Shown here in pieces: positions 8,793-16,541 of a stretch of DNA of 64,000 nucleotides (position 1 is its first letter; each line of letters begins with the position of its first letter). The notes under the pieces are model-generated. The model was not told the DNA's origin. It ran no database searches and saw only the letters and a program-made list of their open reading frames with translations. The translations under genes and the position numbers were made by a program. Source of the stretch: Paraburkholderia franconis (GTDB lineage Bacteria; Pseudomonadota; Gammaproteobacteria; Burkholderiales; Burkholderiaceae); contig NZ_WHNP01000002.1 in the NCBI RefSeq assembly GCF_009362735.1, positions 64,491 through 128,490 of the forward strand, read 5' to 3'.

Positions 8793-9226
8793 CGTGAAAA
8801 CGCCACCACGATGCATTCACGCCCTTGAGGCACATCGATATCGCCGCACGACGCGGGGACATCGATCACGTCTCCCGAACCTGTGGCGTTACGCGACGGA
8901 GAAAACTGCGCCGCCCAGGTCGCACGGGCGAACGACAGATCGGCGCCGGAGACGGCCGCATCGCCCTTCGGCAAGATGCTCGCCGCACGCGTATTCCATT
9001 GACCGAGTGCAGGAGCGCTCTCACTCGCGAAAGGCGCACGCGCTGCCTCGGCAATTGCATCGGCGATGAGCGCGGCCTGCTCCCGGTACGACGTCGCGCG
9101 GCCGTCGCGCGCAATCGACAGTTGCACCGCGATTAGGCCGAGCAAGGTAACAGCCGTGACGGCAACGGCGATCAGCACTTCGATCAGCGTCTGCCCGCGC
9201 GGAAAGAACGTTTGCGTGCGCCTCAT
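8789..9226 (-). CDS. PilV-like minor pilin
   Basis: A 145-aa protein from ATG 9226 overlapping the upstream stop as ATGA. N-terminus MRRTQTFFPRG/QTLIEVLIAVAV has Gly at -1 and Glu at +5 (Gln instead of Phe at +1), followed by a hydrophobic helix and a small C-terminal domain with a Cys pair (SCGD, RECIV). Length and order match PilV/GspI-type minor pilins. The frame continues upstream in the genome but that part is the shadow of the fimT-like gene. Confidence 0.82.
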   Translation of the reverse strand: MRRTQTFFPRGQTLIEVLIAVAVTAVTLLGLIAVQLSIARDGRATSYREQAALIADAIAEAARAPFASESAPALGQWNTRAASILPKGDAAVSGADLSFARATWAAQFSPSRNATGSGDVIDVPASCGDIDVPQGRECIVVAFSR

Positions 9227-9783
9227 GTCGTGGCCCCGCATGTGCCATCGACGATTCGCGCGCGCCCGCCTGCAGCGATACGAATGCAGCGCCGCCAGTC
9301 CTTGCCCTGTGTCGCCTTCGAAGCCACGCGCGGGCCGACGTCGAAGCCGCGGAAGCTGCCGTTGGCCTGTCCCGCCGGCGGCGTAAACGTGAGGTTCGTG
9401 AGCGCGCCGGCGATGCTGACATCCGCCAGATCCGGCTGCACGCGCAACGGATAGAAGCCGCCTGCGCGCTCGATCATCACGGCCCATCCGCACGACCAGT
9501 CGACGACGCCCGTCTTGCATGCCTGTCCGACGGCAAGGCAATGGCGCGCCGAATCGACCCGGCACACTGTCACGCGCACGCCGCGCCGCAGTGCCTCGCC
9601 GCGCGCGTAACCGAGCGTGGACAGCAGCGCGCGGGCACGTGCGTCGACCTGATCGCGTATGTGCCAGGCCACGAACGAAGGCACGCTCATCGTCGCGACG
9701 ATCGCAAGCAACCCGATCACGACAAGCGTCTCGAACAGCGTGAACCCGCGACAGACACGCCATGTATGAGCATCACGTTTCAT
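9223..9783 (-). CDS. GspH/FimT-family pseudopilin
   Basis: A 186-aa prepilin with signature WRVCRG/FTLFETLVVIGLLAIVATMSVPSF (Gly -1, Phe +1, Glu +5) and a C-terminal GspH domain (KTGVVDWSCGWAVM, then DWRRCIRIAAGGR). Start ATG 9783 has GAGGA at a good distance; ATG 9789 is too close. First gene of the minor-pilin operon, whose products would form the initiation complex at the base or tip of type IV pili. Confidence 0.88.
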   Translation of the reverse strand: MKRDAHTWRVCRGFTLFETLVVIGLLAIVATMSVPSFVAWHIRDQVDARARALLSTLGYARGEALRRGVRVTVCRVDSARHCLAVGQACKTGVVDWSCGWAVMIERAGGFYPLRVQPDLADVSIAGALTNLTFTPPAGQANGSFRGFDVGPRVASKATQGKDWRRCIRIAAGGRARIVDGTCGATT

Positions 9784-9955
9784 CAGCATTCCTCGATATC
9801 CACCAAGAATGCGACGACCCTAACGGCGCGCCACGACGCCCACAATTAGCCGGATGGCCAGGTGGCGGACGCGCGAATCCCTGCACGACAATGCACGTGC
9901 ATCAGATGGATTCGCGGATGGACTTCAGGGAGAAAAAATGCGGATGCGCGAACAA

Positions 9956-10447
9956 TCAGCGCTTGCGGGGGGGCTTCGCGGGCGTGGCCGGTGCGTTCAT
10001 CCGGCGAAACTCTTCGATGACGTCTTCGAATTCCGAAACGTCTTCGAAGCGCCGGTAGACGGATGCAAAGCGCACGTAAGCAATGGTGTCGAGCGCACGC
10101 AACTCGTTCATCACGAGCTCGCCCAGACGCTCGCTGCGCACTTCGCGCTCACCACTGCCGAGCAGCTGATACTCGATGCGCGACGCGGCGGCGTCCACCG
10201 CATCGGCCGCAACGGGACGCTTGCGCAGCGCCAGTTGCATGCTCGCGACGATCTTGCGGCGATCGAACTCCGTGCGGCTGCCGTCCTTCTTTACGACGGC
10301 GGGCAACGCCAGCTCAACCCGCTCGTACGTCGTGAAACGCTTGTCGCAGGCCGGGCAGCGGCGGCGCCGCCGGATCGCGGCGCCGTCCTCCGATACGCGC
10401 GAGTCGACGACCTGCGTATCATCATGCCGGCAGAAGGGGCAGCGCAT
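9956..10447 (-). CDS. nrdR: Transcriptional repressor NrdR
   Basis: A 163-aa protein beginning [17 protein letters not shown] with a four-Cys zinc ribbon (C3, C6, and the [13 protein letters not shown] pair near 31-34), followed by the ATP-cone (about 49-139). It represses ribonucleotide reductase genes in response to ATP/dATP. It lies 6 bp downstream of glyA on the same strand, the conserved glyA-nrdR pair of beta-proteobacteria. The C-terminus is Pro/Lys/Arg-rich. Confidence 0.97.
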   Translation of the reverse strand: MRCPFCRHDDTQVVDSRVSEDGAAIRRRRRCPACDKRFTTYERVELALPAVVKKDGSRTEFDRRKIVASMQLALRKRPVAADAVDAAASRIEYQLLGSGEREVRSERLGELVMNELRALDTIAYVRFASVYRRFEDVSEFEDVIEEFRRMNAPATPAKPPRKR

Positions 10448-10453
10448 GGCAGC

Positions 10454-11701
10454 TTAACGGTAGACCGGGAAACGTTGCGTCAGCTCGGCGACCTGTGCGC
10501 GCACGCGTTCGATCGTGGCCGTGTCTTCGGGATTGTCCAGCACGTCGGCGATCAGGTTGCCGACCTGCTCGGCTTCCTTCGTGCCGAAGCCGCGCGTCGT
10601 CATTGCCGGCGAACCAAGACGGATGCCGCTCGTCACGAACGGCTTTTCCGGGTCGTTCGGAATCGCATTCTTGTTCACCGTGATGTGCGCCGCGCCCAGT
10701 GCCGCTTCCGCTGCCTTGCCCGTGATCTTCTTTGCGCGCAGATCGACCAGCATCACATGGCTTTCCGTGCGACCCGACACGATGCGCAGACCGCGCTTGA
10801 CGAGCGTTTCGGCGAGCACGCGTGCGTTCTCCACCACGCGCTGCTGGTATTCCTTGAACTCGGGCGACAGCGCTTCCTTGAACGCGACCGCCTTGCCCGC
10901 GATCACGTGCATCAGCGGTCCGCCCTGAATGCCCGGGAAGATTGCCGAGTTGATCTGCTTCTCGTACTCGGCCTTCATCAGGATCACGCCGCCGCGCGGA
11001 CCGCGCAGGCTCTTGTGCGTGGTCGTCGTGACGAAGTCGGCGAACGGCACGGGGTTCGGGTACACGCCCGCCGCGATCAGGCCGGCGTAGTGCGCCATGT
11101 CGACCATCAGATACGCGCCGACCGACTTCGCGATCTTCGACAGACGCTCGAAATCGATGCGCAGCGCGAACGCCGATGCGCCCGCGATGATGAGCTTCGG
11201 CTTGTGCTCCTGTGCGAGCTTTTCGGCTGCGTCGTAGTCGATGTCTTCGGCTTCGTTCAGGCCGTAGCTGACGACGTTGAACCACTTGCCCGACATGTTG
11301 ACGGGCGAGCCGTGCGTCAGGTGGCCGCCGTGCGCGAGGCTCATGCCCATGATCGTGTCGCCCGGCTTGAGCATCGCGAAGAACACGCCCTGGTTCGCCT
11401 GCGAACCCGAGTTCGGCTGGACGTTCGCGGCTTCCGCGCCGAACAGCTGCTTCACGCGGTCGATCGCCAGCTGCTCGACGACGTCGACGTGCTCGCAACC
11501 GCCGTAGTAGCGCTTGCCCGGATAGCCTTCCGCGTACTTGTTCGTGAGCTGCGAGCCTTGCGCGGCCATCACGGCCGGGCTCGTGTAGTTTTCCGACGCG
11601 ATCAGTTCGATGTGCTCTTCCTGACGGTGGTTCTCGTCCTGGATTGCCTTCCAGATTTCGGGGTCGACGTTGGCGATGGTGCTTTGGGCTCTGTCAAACA
11701 T
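10454..11701 (-). CDS. glyA: Serine hydroxymethyltransferase
   Basis: A 415-aa fold-type I PLP enzyme. Motifs: [19 protein letters not shown] (about 33-51), [11 protein letters not shown] (about 60), and the PLP-lysine segment [14 protein letters not shown] (about 223-236). It interconverts serine and glycine with tetrahydrofolate and supplies C1 units in the cytosol. Start ATG 11701 gives the usual family N-terminus. Co-transcribed with nrdR. Confidence 0.98.
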   Translation of the reverse strand: MFDRAQSTIANVDPEIWKAIQDENHRQEEHIELIASENYTSPAVMAAQGSQLTNKYAEGYPGKRYYGGCEHVDVVEQLAIDRVKQLFGAEAANVQPNSGSQANQGVFFAMLKPGDTIMGMSLAHGGHLTHGSPVNMSGKWFNVVSYGLNEAEDIDYDAAEKLAQEHKPKLIIAGASAFALRIDFERLSKIAKSVGAYLMVDMAHYAGLIAAGVYPNPVPFADFVTTTTHKSLRGPRGGVILMKAEYEKQINSAIFPGIQGGPLMHVIAGKAVAFKEALSPEFKEYQQRVVENARVLAETLVKRGLRIVSGRTESHVMLVDLRAKKITGKAAEAALGAAHITVNKNAIPNDPEKPFVTSGIRLGSPAMTTRGFGTKEAEQVGNLIADVLDNPEDTATIERVRAQVAELTQRFPVYR

Positions 11702-12190
11702 GCTGGTTCCGTTAAGTGTGTTCAGGTTGACCGGATCGAGCGCAGGTCGTGTGCCGGGAGCGTAGTGGGTACGCAGCACTGCTGGCCGCTGCTGATGATG
11801 GGAGCCTTGACGTGGCGTGTGAAGGAGGTGCCGCACACGCGAGGCAGGACAACCACCGGCAACGCAAACGACGGCGCGCTCGAAACATGGCTGCCCAGGC
11901 GAACGGCAAAACGGCACCCTGCGCTTCACGGTGGGATGCTCCACCTTGAACCCGTCAGGCTTGACAGCGTCGGGTTCTATCGCCAGTCACGCAGGGGTGA
12001 GCGCGTTAGTTTATTGGAACCAGGGGGAATAGGCAACCGAACGGACAAGCGCGCCACGCCCGCAGCCAGAAGCTCCGCAGCGCCGCTTGGCCTGCCGCCC
12101 GGACGTGCCTTCGCGCGGCGGGGTCATTCTTGCCGCAGCGCGCCATTGGAAGTAGGCTTGTGGCCTTTCTCCACCGACCAGGGAACAGCA
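11702..12190. other. Intergenic region between glyA and the SDR gene
   Basis: A 489-bp divergent gap. Small open frames exist on both strands but none shows a recognisable protein. The glyA promoter must lie here. I looked for a glycine- or folate-type riboswitch layout and saw nothing convincing by eye. Confidence 0.5.
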
Positions 12191-12937
12191 ATGATCGTGT
12201 TCGTCACCGGGGCGTCCGCTGGGTTCGGCGCCGCTATCGCCCGCGCTTTTGTCAAAGGCGGCCACCGCGTCGTCGCCACCGCGCGCCGCAAGGACCGTCT
12301 GCAGGCGCTCGCGGACGAACTCGGCGAGAACCTGCTGCCGTTCGAACTCGACGTGCGCGACCGCGCGGCCGTCGAGGCGGCGCCCTCCACCCTCCCCGCC
12401 GACTTCGCCGCCGTCGACGTGCTCGTCAACAACGCCGGCCTCGCACTCGGCCTCGAACCGGCCCAGCGCGCGCTGCTTGACGACTGGACGACGATGATCG
12501 AGACCAACTGCATGGGCCTCGTGCAGGTCACGCGCGCATTCTTGCCCGGCATGATCGAGCGCAATCGCGGGCATGTGTTCAATCTCGGATCTGCGGCGGG
12601 CTCGTGGCCGTATCCGGGCGGCAACGTGTACGGCGCGACCAAGGCGTTCGTGCGCCAGTTCAGCCTGAACCTGCGCGCCGACCTCACGGGCACGCCGATT
12701 CGCGTGACGGACATCGAGCCGGGCCTGTGCGGCGGCACCGAGTTTTCGAACGTGCGTTTTCGCGGCGACGACGCAAAGGCAGCAGGTATGTACCAGAACG
12801 TGCAGCCCCTCACGCCCGAAGATATTGCCGATTCGATCTACTGGGTCGCGACGCGACCCGCGCACGTGAACATCAATTCGATCGAGTTGATGCCTATCGC
12901 GCAATCGTTCGCCCCCCTGAGCGTTCATCGCGGCTGA
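12191..12937 (+). CDS. ydfG: SDR oxidoreductase, YdfG-like
   Basis: A 248-aa classical short-chain dehydrogenase. Cofactor motif TGASAGFG (residues 6-13), then ARRKDRL favouring NADP(H), NNAG (about 81-84), and catalytic Ser/Tyr/Lys in GSAAGSWPYPGGNVYGATKAF. The end segment SIYWVATRPAHVNINSIELMP is characteristic of YdfG, a 3-hydroxy-acid dehydrogenase that also reduces malonic semialdehyde. Start ATG 12191 follows AGGGAACAGCA. Stand-alone gene upstream of the IscB element. Confidence 0.9.
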   Translation: MIVFVTGASAGFGAAIARAFVKGGHRVVATARRKDRLQALADELGENLLPFELDVRDRAAVEAAPSTLPADFAAVDVLVNNAGLALGLEPAQRALLDDWTTMIETNCMGLVQVTRAFLPGMIERNRGHVFNLGSAAGSWPYPGGNVYGATKAFVRQFSLNLRADLTGTPIRVTDIEPGLCGGTEFSNVRFRGDDAKAAGMYQNVQPLTPEDIADSIYWVATRPAHVNINSIELMPIAQSFAPLSVHRG

Positions 12938-13034
12938 GCGTCGCCGCGACGTCACATCGAACGGACACAATCGGGTGCGGCCGCGCAATGCGCAATTCAT
13001 ATGCCTAAAAATGCGGCGGTCTTCTGCGTTCCGG

Positions 13035-13040
13035 TAAAAT
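13035..13040 (+). promoter_or_regulatory. -10-like TAAAAT upstream of the IscB element (putative native ybgC-tol promoter)
   Basis: TAAAAT in ccggTAAAATgcgcggctgtc lies about 20 bp before the left end of the IscB element and has no strong -35. It could be the original promoter of ybgC-tol-pal, now separated from the operon by the insertion, and it could also start the guide RNA. Both ideas are inferences from position. Confidence 0.35.
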
Positions 13041-13046
13041 GCGCGG

Positions 13047-13350
13047 CTGTCAATCACCCCAGCCTGAAGGCCGAGGCTTGAGGAGGAGCATCTCTTGAGT
13101 CTGAGATTGACCAGACCCAGCGCGGTGACGCGCTACGTTGTGCAGAAGGCAGCAGACCCACCGTCGAATCCTTCCTCAGTTCGACGCTCTGGAAGTCGCA
13201 GCAGCAGACAAGCCCCGGGTAGGTACGAAACGGGCTGCGACGGGTGAGCTACCTCACCACCTGCTGCACAACATGGTCGAGGGGAGCGGAGCCACACGGC
13301 TCCCGTCACAAGGCCCGTAAGGGCTGGCAGCCGGAAAGACGGCATGGATT
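13047..13350 (+). ncRNA. Candidate omega-RNA (guide RNA) for IscB
   Basis: The roughly 300 nt directly upstream of iscB encode no plausible protein but are rich in complementary segments: AGCGC 13119-13123 with GCGCT 13130-13134; TTGTGCAG 13138-13145 with CTGCACAA 13264-13271; AGCCC 13211-13215 with GGGCT 13232-13236; GGTGAG 13243-13248 with CTCACC 13253-13258; GGGAGC 13282-13287 with GCTCCC 13299-13304; GCCC 13313-13316 with GGGC 13321-13324. Known IscB loci encode the omega-RNA here, with the guide formed by sequence flanking the left end. The 5' end and guide boundary (near 13047-13060) are inferred. Confidence 0.75.
13062..13079 (+). repeat. Left end repeat of the IscB element
   Basis: GCCTGAAGGCCGAGGCTT, matching the right-end copy at 14740-14757 in the same orientation with two differences. 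AGCC at 13061-13064 can pair with GGCT at 13075-13078 to make a small hairpin. Confidence 0.75.
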
Positions 13351-13365
13351 AAAAAAGGAGCTGTT

Positions 13366-14745
13366 TTGGCGGTTTTCGTTCTGGATAAGACAGGCAAGGC
13401 GTTGATGCCGTGCACCGAGAAGCGGGCGAGGCTGTTGCTCGCGCGCGGCCGGGCGCGCGTGCATCGTGTCATGCCCTTCGTTATCCGGCTCGTGGACCGC
13501 ACCGCAGCTGCGAGCAACCTTCAGCCCCTTCGCATCAAGCTCGACCCGGGCAGCAAGACTACCGGAGGGGCACTGGTGCGTGACACCGATGTGCTCGACC
13601 CCTCCACAGGCGAGATGCAGCGCGGGGCCGCGGTTCTCAACCTGTTCGAGCTGGTCCATCGCGGCCGGCAAATCAGCGCGGCGCTCACCGCGCGCCGCGC
13701 GATGCGCCGCCGGCGCCGTGGCAACCTGCGCTATCGGGCGCCACGATTCCTGAATCGCACCCGTACGGAGGGATGGCTGCCGCCCTCGCTGCAGCACCGG
13801 GTCGACACCATCATGGCCTGGGTTCGGCGCATTTCGCGCTGGGCCCCGGTGGCGGCGCTGTCCAGCGAGCTGGTCCGCTTCGACATGCAGGCCCTCGACT
13901 ACCCAGACATCGAAGGTGCCGAGTACCAGCAGGGCACGCTGGCGGGCTACGAAGTGCGCGAGTACCTGCTCGAGAAGTGGGGTCGCGTGTGTGCCTACTG
14001 CGACACGACTAACATGCCGCTGCAGGCTGAGCACATCGTGGCACGAGCGAGGGGCGGCTCGAACCGGATTTCCAACCTGACGCTGGGGTGCGCGCCGTGT
14101 AATCAGAAAAAGGCAGCCTTGCCCGTTGAAGTCTTCCTGGCGAAGGACCCAAAGCGATTGAGCGCAATCCTGGCGAAGGCGAAGCGCCCGCTCAAGGACG
14201 CGGCGGCGGTCAACGCCACCCGCTGGGTACTTGCCAATGCGCTCAAGACAACCGGGATGCCGGTGGAGTTGGCGTCAGGTGGGCAAACAAAGTTCAACCG
14301 CACCCGGTTTGCCGTCCTGAAAACGCACGCACTGGACGCAGTTTGCGTCGGCGCGGTCGCGGCGGTGTCGGGCTGGCGCACGCCGACCCTGGTGGTGAAA
14401 TGTGCGGGCCGGGGCAGTTACCAGCGCACGCGCCTGGACCAATATGGTTTTCCACGCGGGCATCTGACCCGCGAAAAGCGCGTGCACGGTTTCCAGACTG
14501 GTGACCTGGTGCGCGCCGAGGTTCCCTCCGGTCAGAAGGCGGGAACGCACATAGGCCGCGTCGCGGTGCGCGCGACGGGCTACTTCAACATTCAGTCGGC
14601 TGGCGAGGTGGTGCAAGGCGTTGCGCATCGCCATTGCCAGCTGGTTCAGCGTAGCGACGGTTATGGTTACTCAAGACAGCTTTACCCAAAGGAGACGCAG
14701 GAGAAGGCCGTGCTTCGCACGGCGCGCTATCCCTTCCCTGCCTGA
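13366..14745 (+). CDS. iscB: IscB RNA-guided nuclease (RuvC + HNH)
   Basis: A 459-aa protein read from a TTG at 13366 with AAGGAG at 13355-13360. Order of parts: N-terminal RRXRR/PLMP-like region (ALMP at 12-15), RuvC-I with D60 (IKLDPGSKTTG), arginine-rich bridge helix (105-125, RRAMRRRRRGNLRYR), RuvC-II with E168 (LSSELVRFD), HNH domain with zinc-type CAYC (209-212), H223 (AEHIVARARGGS) and CAPC (242-245), RuvC-III with H321 and D324 (THALDAVCVG), and a C-terminal target-interacting domain. All expected catalytic residues are present, so it looks active. IscB, the ancestor of Cas9, cuts DNA guided by the upstream omega-RNA. The stop codon lies inside the right-end repeat. Confidence 0.92.
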   Translation: MAVFVLDKTGKALMPCTEKRARLLLARGRARVHRVMPFVIRLVDRTAAASNLQPLRIKLDPGSKTTGGALVRDTDVLDPSTGEMQRGAAVLNLFELVHRGRQISAALTARRAMRRRRRGNLRYRAPRFLNRTRTEGWLPPSLQHRVDTIMAWVRRISRWAPVAALSSELVRFDMQALDYPDIEGAEYQQGTLAGYEVREYLLEKWGRVCAYCDTTNMPLQAEHIVARARGGSNRISNLTLGCAPCNQKKAALPVEVFLAKDPKRLSAILAKAKRPLKDAAAVNATRWVLANALKTTGMPVELASGGQTKFNRTRFAVLKTHALDAVCVGAVAAVSGWRTPTLVVKCAGRGSYQRTRLDQYGFPRGHLTREKRVHGFQTGDLVRAEVPSGQKAGTHIGRVAVRATGYFNIQSAGEVVQGVAHRHCQLVQRSDGYGYSRQLYPKETQEKAVLRTARYPFPA

Positions 14746-14757
14746 AGGCCGGGGTTT
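14740..14757 (+). repeat. Right end repeat of the IscB element
   Basis: GCCTGAAGGCCGGGGTTT, the direct-orientation partner of the left-end repeat. It contains the iscB stop codon (14743-14745), so the gene runs into the element end. ybgC starts 14 bp further on. Confidence 0.75.
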
Positions 14758-14770
14758 CCCGCACAAACTG

Positions 14771-15241
14771 ATGAATATGTCTGACAGTCAGCCTGGCGCC
14801 GAAATTGGCTTTATCTGGCCGATTCGCGTGTATTACGAAGACACCGACGCTGGCGGCATCGTGTTTTACACAAACTACCTGAAGTTTTTTGAGCGTGCCC
14901 GCACCGAATGGCTGCGGGCATGCGGCGTCGATCAACGCAAGCTGGCCGAACAAACGGGCGCGCTTTTCGTCGTGCGTAGCACCGCGCTCGACTATCGAGC
15001 CCCCGCGCGGCTCGACGACATGCTGCGCATCGTCAGCCGGATCGAGCGGATTGGCCGCGCGTCGGTGGATTTCGTCCAGGAAGCCTGGCGTGGCGACACG
15101 CTGCTGGCCACGGGCACGATCCGCGTGGGCTTTGTCGACTCGACGGCGATGAAACCGACCGCCATTCCTCCGCCCGTGCTCGCCGCGCTGCGGCGCGGAC
15201 CGGACTCAAACGCCGCCAGCGTGTCAACGGCAGGTATTTAA
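14771..15241 (+). CDS. ybgC: Tol-Pal-associated acyl-CoA thioesterase YbgC
   Basis: A 156-aa hot-dog-fold thioesterase with the 4HBT signature RVYYEDTDAGGIVFYTNYLK (catalytic Asp in the DTDAGG segment). It acts on acyl-CoA or acyl-ACP and heads the tol-pal operon. ATG 14771 (MNMSDSQ) or ATG 14777 are both possible. The longer frame to 14621 runs through iscB and is not used. The IscB element ends only a few bases upstream, so the native leader is interrupted. Confidence 0.93.
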   Translation: MNMSDSQPGAEIGFIWPIRVYYEDTDAGGIVFYTNYLKFFERARTEWLRACGVDQRKLAEQTGALFVVRSTALDYRAPARLDDMLRIVSRIERIGRASVDFVQEAWRGDTLLATGTIRVGFVDSTAMKPTAIPPPVLAALRRGPDSNAASVSTAGI

Positions 15242-15406
15242 GTGCCGTTGTTACCTGGACAGTGAACTCGTAACGGTCACAACAAGACCAAGCATGGTTC
15301 GGCGAAGGCCCCGCCGAAGCTTCCGGTTTGTCGACTGAATGCCAACCGACCGCTTCGAACCACCTTGCAGCCGGATGCCCCTCACGGGACGTTACAGCGA
15401 ACCTTT

Positions 15407-16084
15407 ATGAACACTACTCAAGATCTTTCGATCATTTCTCTTGTTCTCAATGCGAGCCTGCTGGCGCAGGCGGTGATGGCGCTGTTGCTGCTGCTGTCGC
15501 TGATGTCGTGGACTTTCATCTTCCGCAAGTGGTTTGCGATTCGCCGCGCGCGGGCGCAGACTGAACGTTTCGAACGTGATTTCTGGTCGGGCGGCGACCT
15601 GCAGGCGCTGTACCAGAGCGCCGCGAACAACCGTCACACGATCGGGGCGCTCGAACGTATCTTCGAATCGGGCATGCGTGAGTTTCTGAAAGGCAAGGAA
15701 AAGCGGATCAACGATCCGGGCGCGATTCTCGACGGCGCGCGCCGCGCCATGCGCGCCGCATTCCAGCGCGAAATGGACGTGCTCGAAGCCAACCTCGCGT
15801 TCCTCGCATCCGTCGGTTCTGTCAGCCCGTATATCGGTCTTTTCGGCACGGTGTGGGGCATCATGAATGCGTTCCGCGGCCTCGCGAACGTCCAGCAGGC
15901 GACGCTCGCGAACGTCGCGCCCGGCATCGCCGAAGCGCTGACGGCAACGGCCATCGGTCTTTTTGCCGCCATTCCCGCCGTCGTCGCGTACAACCGCTAC
16001 GCGCACGACATCGATCGCCTCGCGATCCGCTTCGAAACCTTCATCGAAGAGTTCTCGAACATCCTGCAACGTCAGGCCCATTAA
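15407..16084 (+). CDS. tolQ: Tol-Pal energising protein TolQ
   Basis: A 225-aa inner-membrane protein of the MotA/TolQ/ExbB family: first membrane segment about 20-40 (ASLLAQAVMALLLLLSLMSW), a large cytoplasmic loop, then two segments (about 138-160 with GSVSPYIGLFGTVWGIMNAF, and about 170-195). With TolR it uses proton motive force to drive TolA during outer-membrane constriction. Start ATG 15407 chosen over an upstream frame start at 15365. The 165-bp gap after ybgC contains nothing recognised. Confidence 0.96.
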   Translation: MNTTQDLSIISLVLNASLLAQAVMALLLLLSLMSWTFIFRKWFAIRRARAQTERFERDFWSGGDLQALYQSAANNRHTIGALERIFESGMREFLKGKEKRINDPGAILDGARRAMRAAFQREMDVLEANLAFLASVGSVSPYIGLFGTVWGIMNAFRGLANVQQATLANVAPGIAEALTATAIGLFAAIPAVVAYNRYAHDIDRLAIRFETFIEEFSNILQRQAH

Positions 16085-16094
16085 GGAGTCCACG

Positions 16095-16541
16095 ATGGCC
16101 GGTTCAGTTCGTTCCAGCATGCGCGGCAGCCGCTCGCGCCGCGCGATGGCCGACATCAACGTCGTGCCGTACATCGACGTGATGCTCGTGCTGCTCGTGA
16201 TCTTCATGGTGACGGCCCCGCTCGTCGCGCCGTCGATCGTGAACCTGCCGACTGTCGGCGGTGCCGCGCCTCAGCAGCAGACGCCGCCCGTCGTCGTCAA
16301 CATCCGTGCGGACGGCAACATGAGCGTCCGCTACAAGGACGACGCAGGCACGACCCAGCAGGAGACGATGACGCAGGCCAACCTGCGCAGCTTCGTCACC
16401 GACCGTGAGGCATCGCATCCCGATCAGCCTGTCGTGATCGCCGCAGACAAGACCGTGAAATATGAAGTCGTGATGAACGTGATGTCCGACCTGAAGGCTC
16501 GCGGCGTCAAGCGCGTTGGATTGCTCGTCAAATCGCAATGA
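16095..16541 (+). CDS. tolR: Tol-Pal protein TolR
   Basis: A 148-aa ExbD/TolR protein: short cytoplasmic N-terminus, single membrane segment (about 23-45) carrying the proton-path Asp in NVVPYIDVMLVLLVIFMV, then a periplasmic domain. Start ATG 16095 follows AAGGAG. It overlaps tolA by four bases (ATGA). Confidence 0.96.
   Translation: MAGSVRSSMRGSRSRRAMADINVVPYIDVMLVLLVIFMVTAPLVAPSIVNLPTVGGAAPQQQTPPVVVNIRADGNMSVRYKDDAGTTQQETMTQANLRSFVTDREASHPDQPVVIAADKTVKYEVVMNVMSDLKARGVKRVGLLVKSQ

Larger units (their letters stand above)
13060..14760 (+). mobile_element. IscB (OMEGA / ISC-type) insertion element
   Basis: A roughly 1.7-kb element with a structured non-coding 5' region, one IscB gene, and similar ends in direct orientation: GCCTGAAGGCCGAGGCTT at 13062-13079 and GCCTGAAGGCCGGGGTTT at 14740-14757 (16 of 18 identical). 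Lack of terminal inverted repeats and a hairpin-prone end sequence are typical of IS200/IS605-related elements. No TnpA-type transposase is inside, so movement would need help in trans. It sits directly before ybgC. Exact ends are estimated to within about 10 bp. Confidence 0.85.

Noticed and set aside
10422-11498. 358-aa minus-strand frame
   Set aside because: Out-of-frame overlap with glyA on the same strand.
9854-12190. Very long plus-strand frame (1027 aa) over nrdR and glyA
   Set aside because: Antisense of two well-supported genes. Only its end from 12191 is real, as the SDR gene.
11702-12190. Riboswitch upstream of glyA
   Set aside because: I looked for a conserved aptamer layout and found none I could support.
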